Shown piece by piece: positions 1 to 9,426 of a DNA stretch of 12,592 nucleotides. The position numbers and the translations under genes were made by a program. Numbering within the stretch: the stretch's first letter is position 1; each line of letters opens with the position of its first letter. Location: contig JAEWGQ010000353.1 in the NCBI GenBank assembly GCA_023388235.1, forward strand, positions 1 through 12,592, in the 5' to 3' direction. This stretch comes from Actinomycetes bacterium. GTDB taxonomy: Bacteria > Actinomycetota > Actinomycetes > Actinomycetales > Cellulomonadaceae. Below the pieces are notes generated by a model, which was not told where the DNA came from, made no database searches, and saw only the letters and a list, made by a program, of their open reading frames with translations.

Positions 1-149
1 GCCCACTGGACGTCATGGACTACGCGCGCGCCGGCGCCGACACCGTGCTGGTGGGGGAGGCGCTCGTGACGGACGACGCGCCGCGCGAGTCGGTGGCCGA
101 CCTGGTCGCCGCGGGGGCGCACCCGTCGCTGCGGGCGGTGCGGCAGTGA
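1..149 (+). CDS. trpC: Indole-3-glycerol phosphate synthase TrpC, 3' end only
   Basis: Only the C-terminal 48 codons are present, read in the frame beginning at base 3, and the gene runs in from the left edge. The peptide starts [20 protein letters not shown] and ends HPSLRAVRQ. This matches the C-terminal strand and phosphate-binding region of the TrpC TIM barrel, where a family-typical GADAVLVGE segment binds the substrate phosphate. The enzyme closes the indole ring to make indole-3-glycerol phosphate, the substrate that TrpA cleaves, in the cytoplasm. Its TGA stop (147-149) overlaps the GTG start of trpB in the sequence GTGA, which implies one transcript and translational coupling. The identification rests on a short fragment but is strongly supported by the neighbours. 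The N-terminal catalytic Lys/Glu residues lie outside the window. Confidence 0.9.
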   Translation, partial: PLDVMDYARAGADTVLVGEALVTDDAPRESVADLVAAGAHPSLRAVRQ

Positions 150-1426
150 GCGCCCCGGAGCTGTCTGGCGGCCCGCTGGGCACGCACGCGGGGCCGTACT
201 TCGGCCAGTTCGGCGGCCGGTTCGTGCCTGAGGCGCTGATCGCGGCCCTCGACGAGCTGGAGACCGAGTACCACAAGGCGTTGGCCGACCCGGCGTTCGG
301 CCAGGCACTCGCCCGGCTGCACCGCACGTACACGGGCCGCCCGAGCATGCTCACGGAGGTGCCCCAGTTCGCCGAGCACGTCGGGGGCGGCGCGCGCGTG
401 TTCCTCAAGCGCGAGGACCTCAACCACACCGGCTCGCACAAGATCAACAACGTGCTGGGCCAGGCGCTGCTCGTCAAGCGCATGGGCAAGACCCGGGTGA
501 TCGCGGAGACCGGCGCCGGCCAGCACGGCGTGGCCACCGCGACCGCCGCGGCCCTGCTCGACCTCGAGTGCGTCGTGTACATGGGCGAGGAGGACACGCG
601 GCGCCAGGCGCTGAACGTGGCCCGCATGCGGCTGCTCGGCGCCGAGGTCGTCCCGGTGTCCATCGGCTCGCGCACGCTCAAGGACGCGATCAACGAGGCG
701 CTGCGCGACTGGGTCGCGAACGTGGACACCACGCACTACCTGCTCGGCACGGTGACGGGCCCGCACCCGTTCCCCGAGATGGTGCGCGACTTCCACAAGA
801 TCATCGGCGAGGAGGCGAAGGCCCAGCTCGCCGAGGAGATCGGGCGGCTGCCCGACGCCGTCGCCGCGTGCGTCGGCGGCGGGTCGAACGCGATGGGCAT
901 CTTCAACGCGTTCCTCGACGACCCGTCGGTGCGGCTGTTCGGGTTCGAGGCCGGCGGCGAGGGCATCGCGTCGGGCCGGCACGCCTCGCGGTTCAGCGGC
1001 GGGTCGCCGGGCGTGCTCCAGGGCACGAAGTCGTACCTGCTGCAGGACGACGACGGGCAGACGCTGCCGAGCCACTCGGTCTCCGCGGGCCTGGACTACC
1101 CGAGCGTGGGCCCCGAGCACGCCTGGCTGCACGACATCGGCCGCGCCGAGTACCGCCCGGTCACGGACGTCGAGGCGATGGACGCGTTCCGCCTGCTGTG
1201 CCGCACCGAGGGCATCATCCCGGCCATCGAGTCGGCGCACGCTCTCGCCGGCGCGCTGCAGCTCGGCGCCGAGGCCGCGACGTGGTCGACGCCGGACGGC
1301 CGCGAGCCGGTCGTGCTGGTGAACCTGTCGGGCCGCGGGGACAAGGACGTCGCGACCGCGGCGGCCTGGTTCGACCTGATCGAGGACAAGCCGGTCGTGC
1401 AGGCCGACGAGGGGGAGCAGCTGTGA
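146..1426 (+). CDS. trpB: Tryptophan synthase beta chain TrpB
   Basis: This PLP enzyme condenses indole, channelled from TrpA, with L-serine to give L-tryptophan in the cytoplasmic alpha2-beta2 complex. The protein has 426 residues, slightly longer than the ~400 of enteric TrpB. The PLP-lysine segment [11 protein letters not shown] puts the Schiff-base lysine at K99. The catalytic glutamate is E121 in ETGAGQHG. The PLP-phosphate glycine loop is GGGSNA at 244-249, and the C-terminal LSGRGDKD holds the serine near the pyridine nitrogen. It is the standard TrpB1 type that pairs with TrpA. The GTG start at 146 overlaps the trpC stop and the peptide begins MSAPELSGG before the conserved [14 protein letters not shown]. 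No good ribosome site precedes it, so coupling to trpC is likely. Its stop overlaps the start of trpA. Nothing is broken or missing. Confidence 0.98.
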   Translation: MSAPELSGGPLGTHAGPYFGQFGGRFVPEALIAALDELETEYHKALADPAFGQALARLHRTYTGRPSMLTEVPQFAEHVGGGARVFLKREDLNHTGSHKINNVLGQALLVKRMGKTRVIAETGAGQHGVATATAAALLDLECVVYMGEEDTRRQALNVARMRLLGAEVVPVSIGSRTLKDAINEALRDWVANVDTTHYLLGTVTGPHPFPEMVRDFHKIIGEEAKAQLAEEIGRLPDAVAACVGGGSNAMGIFNAFLDDPSVRLFGFEAGGEGIASGRHASRFSGGSPGVLQGTKSYLLQDDDGQTLPSHSVSAGLDYPSVGPEHAWLHDIGRAEYRPVTDVEAMDAFRLLCRTEGIIPAIESAHALAGALQLGAEAATWSTPDGREPVVLVNLSGRGDKDVATAAAWFDLIEDKPVVQADEGEQL

Positions 1427-2250
1427 GCGCGCCGCAGGACACCGCGACCACCTCCCGCACCGGGGCCCTGCTGGACCGGCTGCGCGGCGAGGGCCGGGCC
1501 GCCCTGGTCGGCTACCTGCCGCTGGGCTACCCGTCGGTCGCCGGGTCGGTCGCGGCCGCGCGCACGATGGTCGAGGCGGGGGTCGACGTGATCGAGCTCG
1601 GCCTGCCGTACTCGGACCCCGTGATGGACGGCCCGGTCATCCAGCACGCGGTCGACCACGCCCTGTCCGGCGGCACGCGGGTGCGCGACGTGCTGGGCGC
1701 GGTCGAGCAGATCGCCGCGACCGGCGCGCCCGTGCTGGTCATGACGTACTGGAACCCGGTGCTGCGGTACGGGGTGGACGCGTTCGCCCGGGACCTCGCG
1801 GCCGCGGGCGGCGCCGGCCTCATCACGCCGGACCTCGTGCCCGACGAGGGGCAGGACTGGATCGCGGCGTCCACCGCGCACGACCTGGACCGGGTGTTCC
1901 TGGTGGCTCCGTCGTCGACCCCGGAGCGCCTCGCGATGACGGCGGCCGCCTCCCGCGGGTTCGTGTACGCGGCGTCCACGATGGGCGTCACGGGGGAGCG
2001 GACGACGGTCGGCGCCCGCGCGGAGCAGCTCGTCGCGGACACCCGCGCCGCCGGCGCCGCGCACGTGTGCGTCGGGCTCGGCGTGTCCCGCCCGGAGCAG
2101 GCCCAGGACATCGGGCGGTACGCCGACGGCGTCATCGTCGGCTCGGCGTTCGTGCGGGCGATGGCCGACGCGCCGGACGAGGCCGCCGGCCTCGACGCGC
2201 TCGCCGCGGTCGCCGCCGGCCTGGCCGAGGGCGTCCGCCGCTCCCGCTGA
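1423..2250 (+). CDS. trpA: Tryptophan synthase alpha chain TrpA
   Basis: TrpA cleaves indole-3-glycerol phosphate to indole plus glyceraldehyde-3-phosphate and passes indole to TrpB. The protein has 275 residues, a usual length for this TIM barrel. The catalytic pair is visible: E58 in [11 protein letters not shown] and D69 in VMDGP, with the same 11-residue spacing as Glu49/Asp60 of the enteric enzyme. Further family marks are YWNPVLRYG, the APSST segment and the phosphate-binding GLGVSRPEQ and GVIVGSAFV loops near the C-terminus. The chosen start is GTG 1423, which overlaps the trpB stop as GTGA and has a good ribosome site (GGGGGAG, 1411-1417) inside trpB. The open frame extends further upstream, but that part is only an out-of-frame reading of trpB. 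It is the last gene of the trp cluster here. Confidence 0.98.
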   Translation: MSAPQDTATTSRTGALLDRLRGEGRAALVGYLPLGYPSVAGSVAAARTMVEAGVDVIELGLPYSDPVMDGPVIQHAVDHALSGGTRVRDVLGAVEQIAATGAPVLVMTYWNPVLRYGVDAFARDLAAAGGAGLITPDLVPDEGQDWIAASTAHDLDRVFLVAPSSTPERLAMTAAASRGFVYAASTMGVTGERTTVGARAEQLVADTRAAGAAHVCVGLGVSRPEQAQDIGRYADGVIVGSAFVRAMADAPDEAAGLDALAAVAAGLAEGVRRSR

Positions 2251-2281
2251 CCCGCCGGCGGGCCACCGCGCCCGCGTGGCC
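2251..2281. other. GC-rich inverted repeats between trpA and lgt (possible weak terminator or operator)
   Basis: Directly after the trpA stop lies a perfect 12-base palindrome, CCCGCCGGCGGG (2251-2262). It runs into a second inverted repeat, GGCCAC (2261-2266) with GTGGCC (2276-2281), separated by 9 bases. The two structures share bases, so they could be alternatives. There is no T-run, so any terminator would be of the T-less kind common in high-GC actinobacteria. The second arm abuts the -10 element of lgt, so a role as an operator is equally possible. In DNA this GC-rich, such repeats also arise by chance. Confidence 0.35.
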
Positions 2282-2287
2282 TAGGCT
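2282..2287 (+). promoter_or_regulatory. -10 element of a leaderless-type promoter for lgt
   Basis: TAGGCT, within GGCCTAGGCT, ends 6 bases before the GTG at 2294. If its last T is at about -7, transcription would begin at the start codon itself. No ribosome site precedes lgt, which fits a leaderless mRNA. No recognisable -35 hexamer is seen about 17 bases upstream. The same GGCCTAGGYT arrangement precedes two other genes in this window. Confidence 0.6.
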
Positions 2288-2293
2288 CGCGTC

Positions 2294-3169
2294 GTGATGA
2301 TCCCCGCTGCGATCCCCAGCCCGTCGCAGGGCGTCTGGTACCTGGGCCCCGTCCCGCTGCGCGCCTACGCGTTCGCGATCCTGCTCGGGATCGTCGTCGC
2401 CGTGCTGCTCACCCAGCGCCGGTGGCGCGAGCGGGGCGGCGACGAGGACCAGGTGCTGGAGATCGCGTTCTGGGCGGTGCCGTTCGGCATCGTCGGCGGC
2501 CGGCTCTACCACGTGGTCTCGTCCCCGGACGCGTACTTCGGCGCCGGCGGCGACCCCTGGAAGGCGTTCGCGGTCTGGGAGGGTGGCCTGGGCATCTGGG
2601 GTGCCGTCGCGCTCGGCGCGGTCGGCGCCTACCTCGGCTGCCGCCGGCAGGGCGTGTCGTTCCCGGTGTTCGCGGACGCGCTCGCCCCGGGCCTGCTCGT
2701 CGCGCAGGCGATCGGGCGGCTGGGGAACTGGTTCAACCAGGAGCTGTTCGGCGCCCCGACCACGCTGCCCTGGGGCCTGCGCATCGACGACGCGCACCTG
2801 CCCGCCGGCTACGAGCCCGGCACGCTGTTCCACCCGACGTTCCTGTACGAGCTGCTGTGGAACCTGGCCGGCGCGGCCCTGCTGCTCTGGCTCGACCGGC
2901 GGTTCCGCCTCGGGCACGGCCGGGTGTTCTGGCTGTACGTGGTCGTGTACACGACCGGGCGGCTGTGGATCGAGCTGCTCCGGATCGACCCGGCCGAGAC
3001 CATCGGCCCGTTCCGGCTCAACGTGTGGACGTCGATCATCGTCGGCCTCGGCGCGCTGGTAGCGTTCCTGGTCGTCGGACGTCGCCATCCTGGACGCGAG
3101 ACCACACCTCTCCTGCGCGAAGCAGCAGCGCAGGACGACGAGGTGGCGGAGCACGGAAGCACCCGCTGA
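2294..3169 (+). CDS. lgt: Prolipoprotein diacylglyceryl transferase Lgt
   Basis: This inner-membrane enzyme moves the diacylglyceryl group from phosphatidylglycerol to the lipobox cysteine of prelipoproteins, the first step of lipoprotein maturation. The protein has 291 residues with about seven hydrophobic stretches (for example near 24-40, 54-69, 98-115, 186-200, 211-221 and 245-262). The Lgt signature [13 protein letters not shown] is at 141-153, so R142 matches the essential Arg143 of the E. coli enzyme. HPTFLYE is at 180-186, and [11 protein letters not shown] (222-232) supplies R223, matching Arg239. The segment WEGGLGIWG replaces the HGG segment of proteobacterial Lgt, which I recall as normal in actinobacteria. 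The start is GTG 2294, or the ATG three bases later; both sit at the predicted transcription start. A charged tail of ~30 residues follows the last membrane span. Confidence 0.96.
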   Translation: MMIPAAIPSPSQGVWYLGPVPLRAYAFAILLGIVVAVLLTQRRWRERGGDEDQVLEIAFWAVPFGIVGGRLYHVVSSPDAYFGAGGDPWKAFAVWEGGLGIWGAVALGAVGAYLGCRRQGVSFPVFADALAPGLLVAQAIGRLGNWFNQELFGAPTTLPWGLRIDDAHLPAGYEPGTLFHPTFLYELLWNLAGAALLLWLDRRFRLGHGRVFWLYVVVYTTGRLWIELLRIDPAETIGPFRLNVWTSIIVGLGALVAFLVVGRRHPGRETTPLLREAAAQDDEVAEHGSTR

Positions 3170-3177
3170 CCGCGGGT
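3161..3177 (+). terminator. Short GC hairpin over the lgt stop codon
   Basis: ACCCGC (3161-3166) pairs with GCGGGT (3172-3177) around a 5-base loop that contains the lgt TGA. No T-run follows, and the stem is only 6 bp, so it would be a weak terminator at best. It lies just before the regulatory region of gltB. Confidence 0.3.
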
Positions 3178-3182
3178 CCGCG

Positions 3183-3198
3183 TGTGACCCACCTCACT
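3183..3198. promoter_or_regulatory. CRP/GlxR-like cAMP-receptor-protein site upstream of gltB
   Basis: TGTGACCCACCTCACT fits the CRP-family consensus TGTGA-N6-TCACA with one mismatch at the last base. It lies in the 151-base lgt-gltB gap, about 50 bases upstream of the best -10 candidate. Actinobacterial CRP-family regulators (GlxR in Corynebacterium, Crp in mycobacteria) use this consensus. Whether it activates or represses cannot be told, because the transcription start is not certain. Confidence 0.5.
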
Positions 3199-3232
3199 TT
3201 CCCGCGATGTCAGCGCCCGTGTTTCCGGCGGG

Positions 3233-3238
3233 TATCGT
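3233..3238 (+). promoter_or_regulatory. Possible -10 element for gltB
   Basis: TATCGT fits the TANNNT -10 pattern and is the best such match in the lgt-gltB gap. It would give a transcript starting near 3245 and a leader of about 75 bases before the ATG at 3321. The -35 region is poor, which would fit dependence on an activator such as one bound at the CRP-like site upstream. This is a prediction from pattern only. Confidence 0.35.
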
Positions 3239-3320
3239 CGCGTCACCGAAGCCCGGGCCGATGACGTCCCAGCCCCCCATTGCTCTACCCGGCCCTCCCT
3301 GGGTCGAGAGGACGGTGCTG

Positions 3321-6300
3321 ATGCCCGCGTCGCCTGTGCGTCTCGGTGCTCCCCCCGCGGTGCCGCAGCAGGGTCTGTACGACCCGGCCGCCGAGCACGA
3401 CGCGTGCGGGTTCGCGTTCGTCGCGACGCTGCGCGGCACCCCCGGCCGCGACATCGTCGACGCCGGCCTGACCGCCCTGCTCAACCTCGACCACCGCGGC
3501 GCGGTCGGTGCGGAGGAGAACAGCGGCGACGGCGCCGGCATCCTCACGCAGATCCCCGACGCGTTCCTGCGCGACGTGGTGGACGCCGAGCTGCCCCCGG
3601 CCGGCCGCTACGCGATCGGCATGGCGTTCCTGCCGCAGGACGCCGACGAGCGCGCCGTCGCCGTGCGCGCGGTCGAGGCCGTCGCCGCGGAGGAGAAGTT
3701 CGACGTGCTGGCGTGGCGCGACGTGCCGGTCACCGCCGACCTGGTGGGCCCGACCGCGCGGTCGTCGATGCCCGTGTTCCGCCAGCTCGTCGTCGCGGAC
3801 CCGTCGCGCGAGCTCGCCGCCATCGACCTGGACCGCCGCGCGTTCCGCCTGCGCAAGCGCGCCGAGCGCGAGCTGGGCGTCTACTTCGCCTCGCTGTCCG
3901 CCCGGACCCTGACGTACAAGGGCATGCTCACCACCGGGCAGCTGGAGCCGTTCTTCACGGACCTGTCGGACCCGCGCTACGCCTCCGAGCTCGCGCTGGT
4001 GCACTCCCGGTTCTCGACGAACACGTTCCCGTCCTGGCCGCTGGCGCAGCCGTTCCGGCTGGTCGCGCACAACGGCGAGATCAACACGGTGCGCGGCAAC
4101 CGCAACTGGGTCGCCGCGCGCGAGGGCACGCTGCGCTCGGAGCTGCTCGGCGACCTGACGCCGCTGCTGCCCGTCTGCACGCCGGGCGGGTCGGACTCCG
4201 GCTCGTTCGACGAGGTGCTCGAGCTGCTGCACCTCGGCGGCCGGTCCCTGCCGCACGCGATCATGATGATGATCCCGGAGGCGTGGGAGAACCACGCCCA
4301 GATGGATCCCGCCCGCCGCGCGTTCTACGAGTACCACGCCTCCCTGATGGAGCCCTGGGACGGCCCTGCGGCGATGACCTTCACCGACGGCACCCTGATC
4401 GGCTCGGTGCAGGACCGCAACGGCCTGCGCCCCGGCCGGTTCTGGGTCACCGAGGACGGCCTGGTCGTCATGGCGTCCGAGGCCGGCGTGCTCGACCTCG
4501 ACCCGGCCACGGTGGTCCGCAAGGGCCGCCTGGAGCCCGGCCGGATGTTCCTCGTGGACACCGGCCAGGGCCGCATCGTCGAGGACGACGAGATCAAGGC
4601 GCAGCTCGCCGCGCAGCGCCCGTACGCCGAGTGGGTGCGGGACAACTCGGTCTACCTGGAGCAGCTGCCGGACCGCGAGCACGTCGCGCACTCGTCGGCG
4701 TCCGTGCGGCGCCGCCAGCGCACGTTCGGGTACACCGAGGAGGAGCTCAAGGTCATCCTCACGCCCATGGGCGCGACCGGCGCGGAGCCGCTCGGCGCGA
4801 TGGGCTCGGACACCCCGGTGGCGGTGCTCTCCGAGCGGCCGCGGCTGCTGTTCGACTACTTCACGCAGATGTTCGCGCAGGTGACGAACCCGCCGCTGGA
4901 CGCGATCCGCGAGGAGCTCGTGACCTCCATCGGCGGCGCCATCGGGCCCGAGCCGAACCTGCTGGAGGACACGCCGCTGCACGCGCGCAAGCTCGTGCTG
5001 CCGTTCCCCGTGCTCGACAACGACGGCCTGGCCAAGATCGTCAAGATCGACAAGGACCCGGCGATGGCCGGGATCTTCCGGTCCACGATCGTGCGCGGCC
5101 TGTACCCGGCGAGCGGGGGCGGCGCGGCCCTGGAGCAGCGCCTCGAGGAGATCTTCGCGGAGTGCGACGCGGCGATCGCCGCGGGCGTGAGCTTCCTCGT
5201 GCTGTCCGACCGCGACTCCGACGCCGACCGCGCGCCGATCCCGTCGCTGCTGCTGCTGTCCGCGGTGCACCACCACCTCCTGCGCCGGCACACCCGCACG
5301 CAGGTGTCGCTGGTGGTCGAGGCCGGCGACGTCCGCGAGGTGCACCACGTCGCGCTCCTGATCGGCTACGGGGCCGCCGCGGTGAACCCGTACCTGGCGA
5401 TGGAGTCCGTCGAGGACCTCGCGACCGCCGGCTACCTGCCGGGCGTGACGCCGGACCAGGCGGTGCGCAACCTCATCAAGGCGCTCGGCAAGGGCGTCCT
5501 CAAGGTCATGTCGAAGATGGGCATCTCGACCATCGCGTCCTACCGCGGCGCGCAGGTGTTCGAGGCGATCGGCCTGTCGCAGGCGCTCGTCGAGCGGTAC
5601 TTCACCGGGACCACCAGCCGCCTGGGCGGCATCGGCCTGGACGTCATCGCCGCCGAGGTCGCCGCCCGGCACGCGGACGCGTACCCGGCGAACGGCAACC
5701 GCCTGGCGCACCGGCGCCTGGCGACCGGCGGCGAGTACCAGTGGCGCCGCGACGGCGAGGACCACCTGTTCGACCCCGAGACGGTGTTCCGGCTGCAGCA
5801 CTCCACGCGCACCCGGCAGATGGACGTGTTCCGCGCGTACACGAACCGGGTGAACGAGCAGTCGTCCCGGCTCATGACGCTGCGCGGCCTGCTCGAGCTG
5901 CGCACCGCGGACCGCACCCCGGTCCCGCTCGACGAGGTCGAGCCGGTCAACGAGATCGTCAAGCGGTTCAGCACCGGCGCGATGTCGTACGGCTCCATCT
6001 CGATGGAGGCGCACGAGACGCTCGCGATCGCCATGAACCGGCTCGGCGCCAAGTCGAACACCGGCGAGGGCGGCGAGGACCCGGAGCGGCTGCACGACCC
6101 GGAGCGCCGCTCGGCGATCAAGCAGATCGCCTCGGGCCGGTTCGGCGTCACCTCCGAGTACCTCACGTTCGCGGACGACATCCAGATCAAGCTCGCCCAG
6201 GGCGCCAAGCCGGGGGAGGGCGGCCAGCTGCCCGGCCCGAAGGTGTACCCGTGGGTCGCGCGCACCCGGCACTCGACGCCCGGCGTCGGCCTGATCTCGC

Positions 6301-7898
6301 CGCCGCCGCACCACGACATCTACTCGATCGAGGACCTGGCGCAGCTGATCCACGACGCCAAGAACGCCAACCCGCGCGCCCGGATCCACACCAAGCTCGT
6401 CAGCGAGTTCGGCGTGGGCACGGTCGCGGCCGGCGTGGCCAAGGCGCACTCCGACGTCGTCCTGATCTCGGGCCACGACGGCGGCACCGGGGCGTCCCCG
6501 CTGACCAGCCTCAAGCACGCGGGCACCCCGTGGGAGATCGGCCTGGCCGAGACCCAGCAGACCCTGGTGCTGAACAACCTGCGCGACCGCGTCGTGGTGC
6601 AGGTGGACGGCCAGCTCAAGACCGGGCGGGACGTCGTCGTCGGCGCGCTGCTCGGCGCGGAGGAGTTCGGCTTCGCCACGGCGCCGCTCGTCGTCTCCGG
6701 CTGCATCATGATGCGCGTCTGCCACCAGGACACCTGCCCGGTCGGGGTCGCGACGCAGAACCCCGAGCTGCGGTCCCGGTTCACGGGCAAGCCGGAGTTC
6801 GTCGTCACGTTCTTCGAGTTCATCGCCCAGGAGGTCCGGGAGATCCTCGCGGAGCTCGGGTTCCGGAGCATCCAGGAGGCCGTCGGCCACGTGGAGCTGC
6901 TGGACACCCGCAAGGCGGTCGACCACTGGAAGGCGCAGGGCCTGGACCTGGCCCCGGTGCTCGCGCAGCCCGAGCCGGTGCCCGGCTCCGCGCTGCACCA
7001 CGTGCACGACCAGGACCACGGCCTGGACCGGGCGCTGGACAACCAGTTCATCGCGATGGCCGGCGAGGCCCTCGACCACGGGCGTCCGGTGCGCATCGAG
7101 CTGCCCGTGCGCAACGTGAACCGGACCGTCGGCACGATGCTCGGCCACGAGGTCACCCGGCGGTACGGCGGCGCGGGGCTGCCCGACGGCACGATCGAGG
7201 TCGTGCTCACCGGCTCCGCGGGCCAGTCCTTCGGCGCGTTCCTGCCCGCGGGCATCACGCTCCGCCTCGAGGGCGACGCGAACGACTACGTCGGCAAGGG
7301 GCTGTCCGGCGGGCGGGTCGTCGTGCGCCCGGACCGCAACGCCGCCCTCACCGGCGAGCACAACGTCATCGCCGGCAACGTGCTCGGGTACGGGGCGACG
7401 TCGGGCGAGATGCTGCTGCGCGGCGTGGTCGGCGAGCGGTTCGGCGTCCGGAACTCCGGCGCGACCCTGGTCGTCGAGGGCGTGGGCGACCACGGCTGCG
7501 AGTACATGACCGGCGGCACGGTGCTCGTCCTCGGGCGCACCGGGCGGAACTTCGCCGCCGGCATGTCCGGCGGGTCCGCGTACGTCCTGGACCTCAAGCC
7601 GGAGCGCGTCAACGTGCAGTCCGTGGCGAGCGGCGAGCTCGGGCTGGACCCGCTGGACGACGACGACGCGGCGCTCGTGCACGAGCTGCTGCGCCGGCAC
7701 GCCGACGAGACCGGGTCCCGGGTGGCGGCCGAGCTGCTCGCGGACTGGTCGGACGGCGCGACCCGCGCCCGGTTCACCCGGGTGCAGCCGCGCGAGTACG
7801 CCCGCGTGCGCGCGGCGCTGGCCGAGGCCGAGGCGGAGGGGCTCGACCCGAGCGCGCCCGGCGTGTGGGAGGGCATCCTGGAGGTGGCACGTGGCTGA
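3321..7898 (+). CDS. gltB: Glutamate synthase (NADPH-type) large subunit GltB
   Basis: GltB makes two glutamates from glutamine and 2-oxoglutarate, using electrons passed from GltD. The protein has ~1525 residues, usual for the family. An N-terminal class II amidotransferase domain has its nucleophile at C29 in HDACGF, so a 28-residue propeptide would be removed. It continues with NGEINT (from N251) and [10 protein letters not shown]. The FMN/2-oxoglutarate synthase domain carries [12 protein letters not shown] (from 883), PGEGGQLPG and [12 protein letters not shown] (from 1050). The [3Fe-4S] ligands are C1128, C1134 and C1139, with C-x5-C-x4-C spacing. A C-terminal beta-helix domain is rich in glycine turns. 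I chose ATG 3321 because AGAGGA (3307-3312) precedes it and the upstream in-frame codons (ATT, GCT, CTA, many Pro) look non-coding. In-frame ATGs at 3207 and 3261 are less likely alternatives. gltB overlaps gltD by 8 bases. Confidence 0.97.
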   Translation: MPASPVRLGAPPAVPQQGLYDPAAEHDACGFAFVATLRGTPGRDIVDAGLTALLNLDHRGAVGAEENSGDGAGILTQIPDAFLRDVVDAELPPAGRYAIGMAFLPQDADERAVAVRAVEAVAAEEKFDVLAWRDVPVTADLVGPTARSSMPVFRQLVVADPSRELAAIDLDRRAFRLRKRAERELGVYFASLSARTLTYKGMLTTGQLEPFFTDLSDPRYASELALVHSRFSTNTFPSWPLAQPFRLVAHNGEINTVRGNRNWVAAREGTLRSELLGDLTPLLPVCTPGGSDSGSFDEVLELLHLGGRSLPHAIMMMIPEAWENHAQMDPARRAFYEYHASLMEPWDGPAAMTFTDGTLIGSVQDRNGLRPGRFWVTEDGLVVMASEAGVLDLDPATVVRKGRLEPGRMFLVDTGQGRIVEDDEIKAQLAAQRPYAEWVRDNSVYLEQLPDREHVAHSSASVRRRQRTFGYTEEELKVILTPMGATGAEPLGAMGSDTPVAVLSERPRLLFDYFTQMFAQVTNPPLDAIREELVTSIGGAIGPEPNLLEDTPLHARKLVLPFPVLDNDGLAKIVKIDKDPAMAGIFRSTIVRGLYPASGGGAALEQRLEEIFAECDAAIAAGVSFLVLSDRDSDADRAPIPSLLLLSAVHHHLLRRHTRTQVSLVVEAGDVREVHHVALLIGYGAAAVNPYLAMESVEDLATAGYLPGVTPDQAVRNLIKALGKGVLKVMSKMGISTIASYRGAQVFEAIGLSQALVERYFTGTTSRLGGIGLDVIAAEVAARHADAYPANGNRLAHRRLATGGEYQWRRDGEDHLFDPETVFRLQHSTRTRQMDVFRAYTNRVNEQSSRLMTLRGLLELRTADRTPVPLDEVEPVNEIVKRFSTGAMSYGSISMEAHETLAIAMNRLGAKSNTGEGGEDPERLHDPERRSAIKQIASGRFGVTSEYLTFADDIQIKLAQGAKPGEGGQLPGPKVYPWVARTRHSTPGVGLISPPPHHDIYSIEDLAQLIHDAKNANPRARIHTKLVSEFGVGTVAAGVAKAHSDVVLISGHDGGTGASPLTSLKHAGTPWEIGLAETQQTLVLNNLRDRVVVQVDGQLKTGRDVVVGALLGAEEFGFATAPLVVSGCIMMRVCHQDTCPVGVATQNPELRSRFTGKPEFVVTFFEFIAQEVREILAELGFRSIQEAVGHVELLDTRKAVDHWKAQGLDLAPVLAQPEPVPGSALHHVHDQDHGLDRALDNQFIAMAGEALDHGRPVRIELPVRNVNRTVGTMLGHEVTRRYGGAGLPDGTIEVVLTGSAGQSFGAFLPAGITLRLEGDANDYVGKGLSGGRVVVRPDRNAALTGEHNVIAGNVLGYGATSGEMLLRGVVGERFGVRNSGATLVVEGVGDHGCEYMTGGTVLVLGRTGRNFAAGMSGGSAYVLDLKPERVNVQSVASGELGLDPLDDDDAALVHELLRRHADETGSRVAAELLADWSDGATRARFTRVQPREYARVRAALAEAEAEGLDPSAPGVWEGILEVARG
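7880..7886 (+). promoter_or_regulatory. Ribosome binding site of gltD inside gltB
   Basis: GGAGGTG is a near-perfect anti-16S match ending 4 bases before the GTG at 7891. It lies within the last codons of gltB. It fixes the gltD start at 7891 and supports coupled translation of the two subunits. The second gltD copy has no such site. Confidence 0.75.
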
Positions 7899-9372
7899 CC
7901 CCCGCGGTTTCCTGAAGGTGCGGGAGCGCGAGCTGCCCGCCAACCGTCCGGTGCCCCTGCGGCTCATGGACTGGCGCGAGGTGCACGAGCACCGCAGCGC
8001 CGCCGAGGACCCGCAGGCCTCGGCCCTGCTGCACCGGCAGGCCGGGCGCTGCATGGACTGCGGCGTGCCGTTCTGCCACAACGGCTGCCCGCTCGGGAAC
8101 CTCATCCCCGAGTGGAACGACCTGGTGTGGCGCGGGCAGTGGGCGGACGCGATCGAGCGCCTGCACGCGACGAACAACTTCCCGGAGTTCACCGGCCGCA
8201 TCTGCCCGGCGCCGTGCGAGTCCGCCTGCGTGCTGGGCATCAACCAGCCCGCGGTCACCATCAAGAACATCGAGGTCTCGATCATCGACGAGGCCTTCGA
8301 CCGCGGGCTCGTGCAGCCGCAGGTGCCGCAGCGCCTGTCGGGGCACACGGTCGCCGTGGTGGGCTCCGGCCCGGCCGGCCTGGCCGCCGCGCAGCAGCTG
8401 ACGCGCGCGGGCCACACCGTCGCCGTGTACGAGCGGGACGACGCGATCGGCGGCCTGCTGCGCTACGGCGTCCCCGACTTCAAGCTCGAGAAGCGGCACA
8501 TCGACCGCCGCCTGGAGCAGATGGCCGCCGAGGGCACCCGGTTCCGCCCGGGCGTCGAGATCGGCCGCGACGTCACGTGGGCGCAGCTGCGCGCCCGCTA
8601 CGACGCCGTCGTGGTCGCGACGGGCGCCACCGTGCCGCGCGAGCTGGCGCTGCCCGGCCGGGAGCTCGCGGGGATCCACCCGGCCATGGAGTACCTGCAC
8701 CGCTCGAACGCGCTCGTCGCGGGCAAGGACGTCCCGGACCCGATCGACGCCGCCGGCAAGCACGTCGTCGTCATCGGCGGCGGCGACACCGGCTCGGACT
8801 GCGTCGGCACCGCCCTGCGCCAGGGCGCCGCGTCCGTCACGACGCTGGCGATCGGCAAGCAGCCGCCGGCCGAGCGGCCCGCGCACCAGCCGTGGCCGAC
8901 GGACCCGGTGCTGTTCGAGGTGTCGTCCTCGCACGAGGAGGGCGGCGAGCGCGCGTACCTGGCGTCCACCGTGGCGTTCCTCGGGGACGACGCCGGCGCC
9001 GTGACCCACCTGCGCCTGGCGACCACCGAGTACCTGCCCGACGGCCGGCGCGTGCCGACGCCGGGCACCGAGCGGGACATCCCCGCCGACCTGGTGCTCG
9101 TGGCGATGGGCTTCACCGGCCCGGAGACCGCCGAGCTCGTCGAGCAGACGGGCGTGGACCTCACGGCCCGGGGCACGGTCGCGCGCACCGACGACTTCGC
9201 GACGTCGGTCCCGGGCGTGTTCGTCGCCGGGGACGCCGGCCGCGGGCAGTCGCTGATCGTGTGGGCCATCGCCGAGGGCCGGGCCGCCGCCGCCGCGGTG
9301 GACACCTACCTCGGCGGGTCCACGGAGCTGCCGGCCCCGGTGACCGCCGGGACCACCGCGCTGCGGGCCTGA
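7891..9372 (+). CDS. gltD: Glutamate synthase small subunit GltD (first copy)
   Basis: GltD takes electrons from NADPH through FAD and passes them by Fe-S clusters to GltB. The protein has 493 residues. The N-terminal cysteine region has C54, C57, C62 and C66 (in [10 protein letters not shown] and HNGCP), then C105, C109 and C113, as expected for two [4Fe-4S] clusters. The FAD dinucleotide motif is [12 protein letters not shown] (156-167). The NADPH-site motif is GGGDTG (296-301), and the C-terminal FAD motif is GDAGRG (447-452). The GTG start lies inside the gltB stop region and has a strong ribosome site, so it is the copy coupled to gltB and the presumed normal beta subunit. A close paralogue follows 54 bases after its stop. 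NADPH rather than NADH preference is assumed from the bacterial family. Confidence 0.96.
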   Translation: MADPRGFLKVRERELPANRPVPLRLMDWREVHEHRSAAEDPQASALLHRQAGRCMDCGVPFCHNGCPLGNLIPEWNDLVWRGQWADAIERLHATNNFPEFTGRICPAPCESACVLGINQPAVTIKNIEVSIIDEAFDRGLVQPQVPQRLSGHTVAVVGSGPAGLAAAQQLTRAGHTVAVYERDDAIGGLLRYGVPDFKLEKRHIDRRLEQMAAEGTRFRPGVEIGRDVTWAQLRARYDAVVVATGATVPRELALPGRELAGIHPAMEYLHRSNALVAGKDVPDPIDAAGKHVVVIGGGDTGSDCVGTALRQGAASVTTLAIGKQPPAERPAHQPWPTDPVLFEVSSSHEEGGERAYLASTVAFLGDDAGAVTHLRLATTEYLPDGRRVPTPGTERDIPADLVLVAMGFTGPETAELVEQTGVDLTARGTVARTDDFATSVPGVFVAGDAGRGQSLIVWAIAEGRAAAAAVDTYLGGSTELPAPVTAGTTALRA

Positions 9373-9376
9373 GGCG

Positions 9377-9389
9377 GGACGTTCGGTCC
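9377..9389. promoter_or_regulatory. Candidate operator GGACGTTCGGTCC upstream of the second gltD
   Basis: This 13-base element, with GGAC/GTCC arms around 5 bases, recurs exactly in the pyk promoter at 10940-10952. Here it ends 23 bases before the -10 hexamer, and in pyk it ends 22 bases before. That places it just upstream of, or touching, the -35 position, where neither promoter has a recognisable -35 hexamer. The position suits an activator. The flanking G makes GGGAC, reminiscent of DevR/DosR-type boxes, but with mismatches. Confidence 0.55.
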
Positions 9390-9412
9390 AGGGGAGCGCG
9401 GCGGGGGCGGCC

Positions 9413-9418
9413 TAGGTT
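9413..9418 (+). promoter_or_regulatory. -10 element of a leaderless-type promoter for the second gltD
   Basis: TAGGTT, within GGCCTAGGTT, ends 8 bases before the ATG at 9427. This predicts a transcript with at most a couple of leader bases. No ribosome site is present close to the start (the nearest purine run, GGGG, is too far upstream), unlike the first gltD copy. The second copy can therefore be expressed apart from gltB. Confidence 0.6.
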
Positions 9419-9426
9419 CGGGCACC

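Noticed and set aside
568..1422. A possible N-terminal extension or trpB-trpA fusion upstream of GTG 1423 in the trpA frame.
   Set aside because: The upstream part reads as Arg-rich nonsense over well-conserved trpB, and GTG 1423 has a good ribosome site and the family-typical start.
2387..2600. Lgt lacking the HGG segment with His103 of the E. coli enzyme as a sign of inactivity.
   Set aside because: Actinobacterial Lgt proteins that I recall have WxGGLGIWG here, and both key arginines and the signature motif are present.
3207..3320. A 38-residue N-terminal extension of GltB from the ATG at 3207.
   Set aside because: The ATG lies upstream of the best promoter candidate, has no ribosome site, and the codons (ATT, GCT, CTA, proline runs) look like leader DNA. 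The CRP-like and -10 sites fit regulatory DNA better.
3285..8417. A 1710-residue open frame on the - strand across gltB and part of gltD.
   Set aside because: It lies antisense to clear GltB and GltD coding sequence, is made of Arg/Ala/Gly/Val/His-rich low-information protein, and shows no family motif. Long antisense frames are expected when third positions are nearly all G or C.
9377..9390. Calling the shared element a confirmed DevR/DosR box.
   Set aside because: The core has at least two mismatches to the TTSGGGACTWNNGNCCCNAA consensus in the gltD copy and three in the pyk copy, so only a loose resemblance can be claimed.
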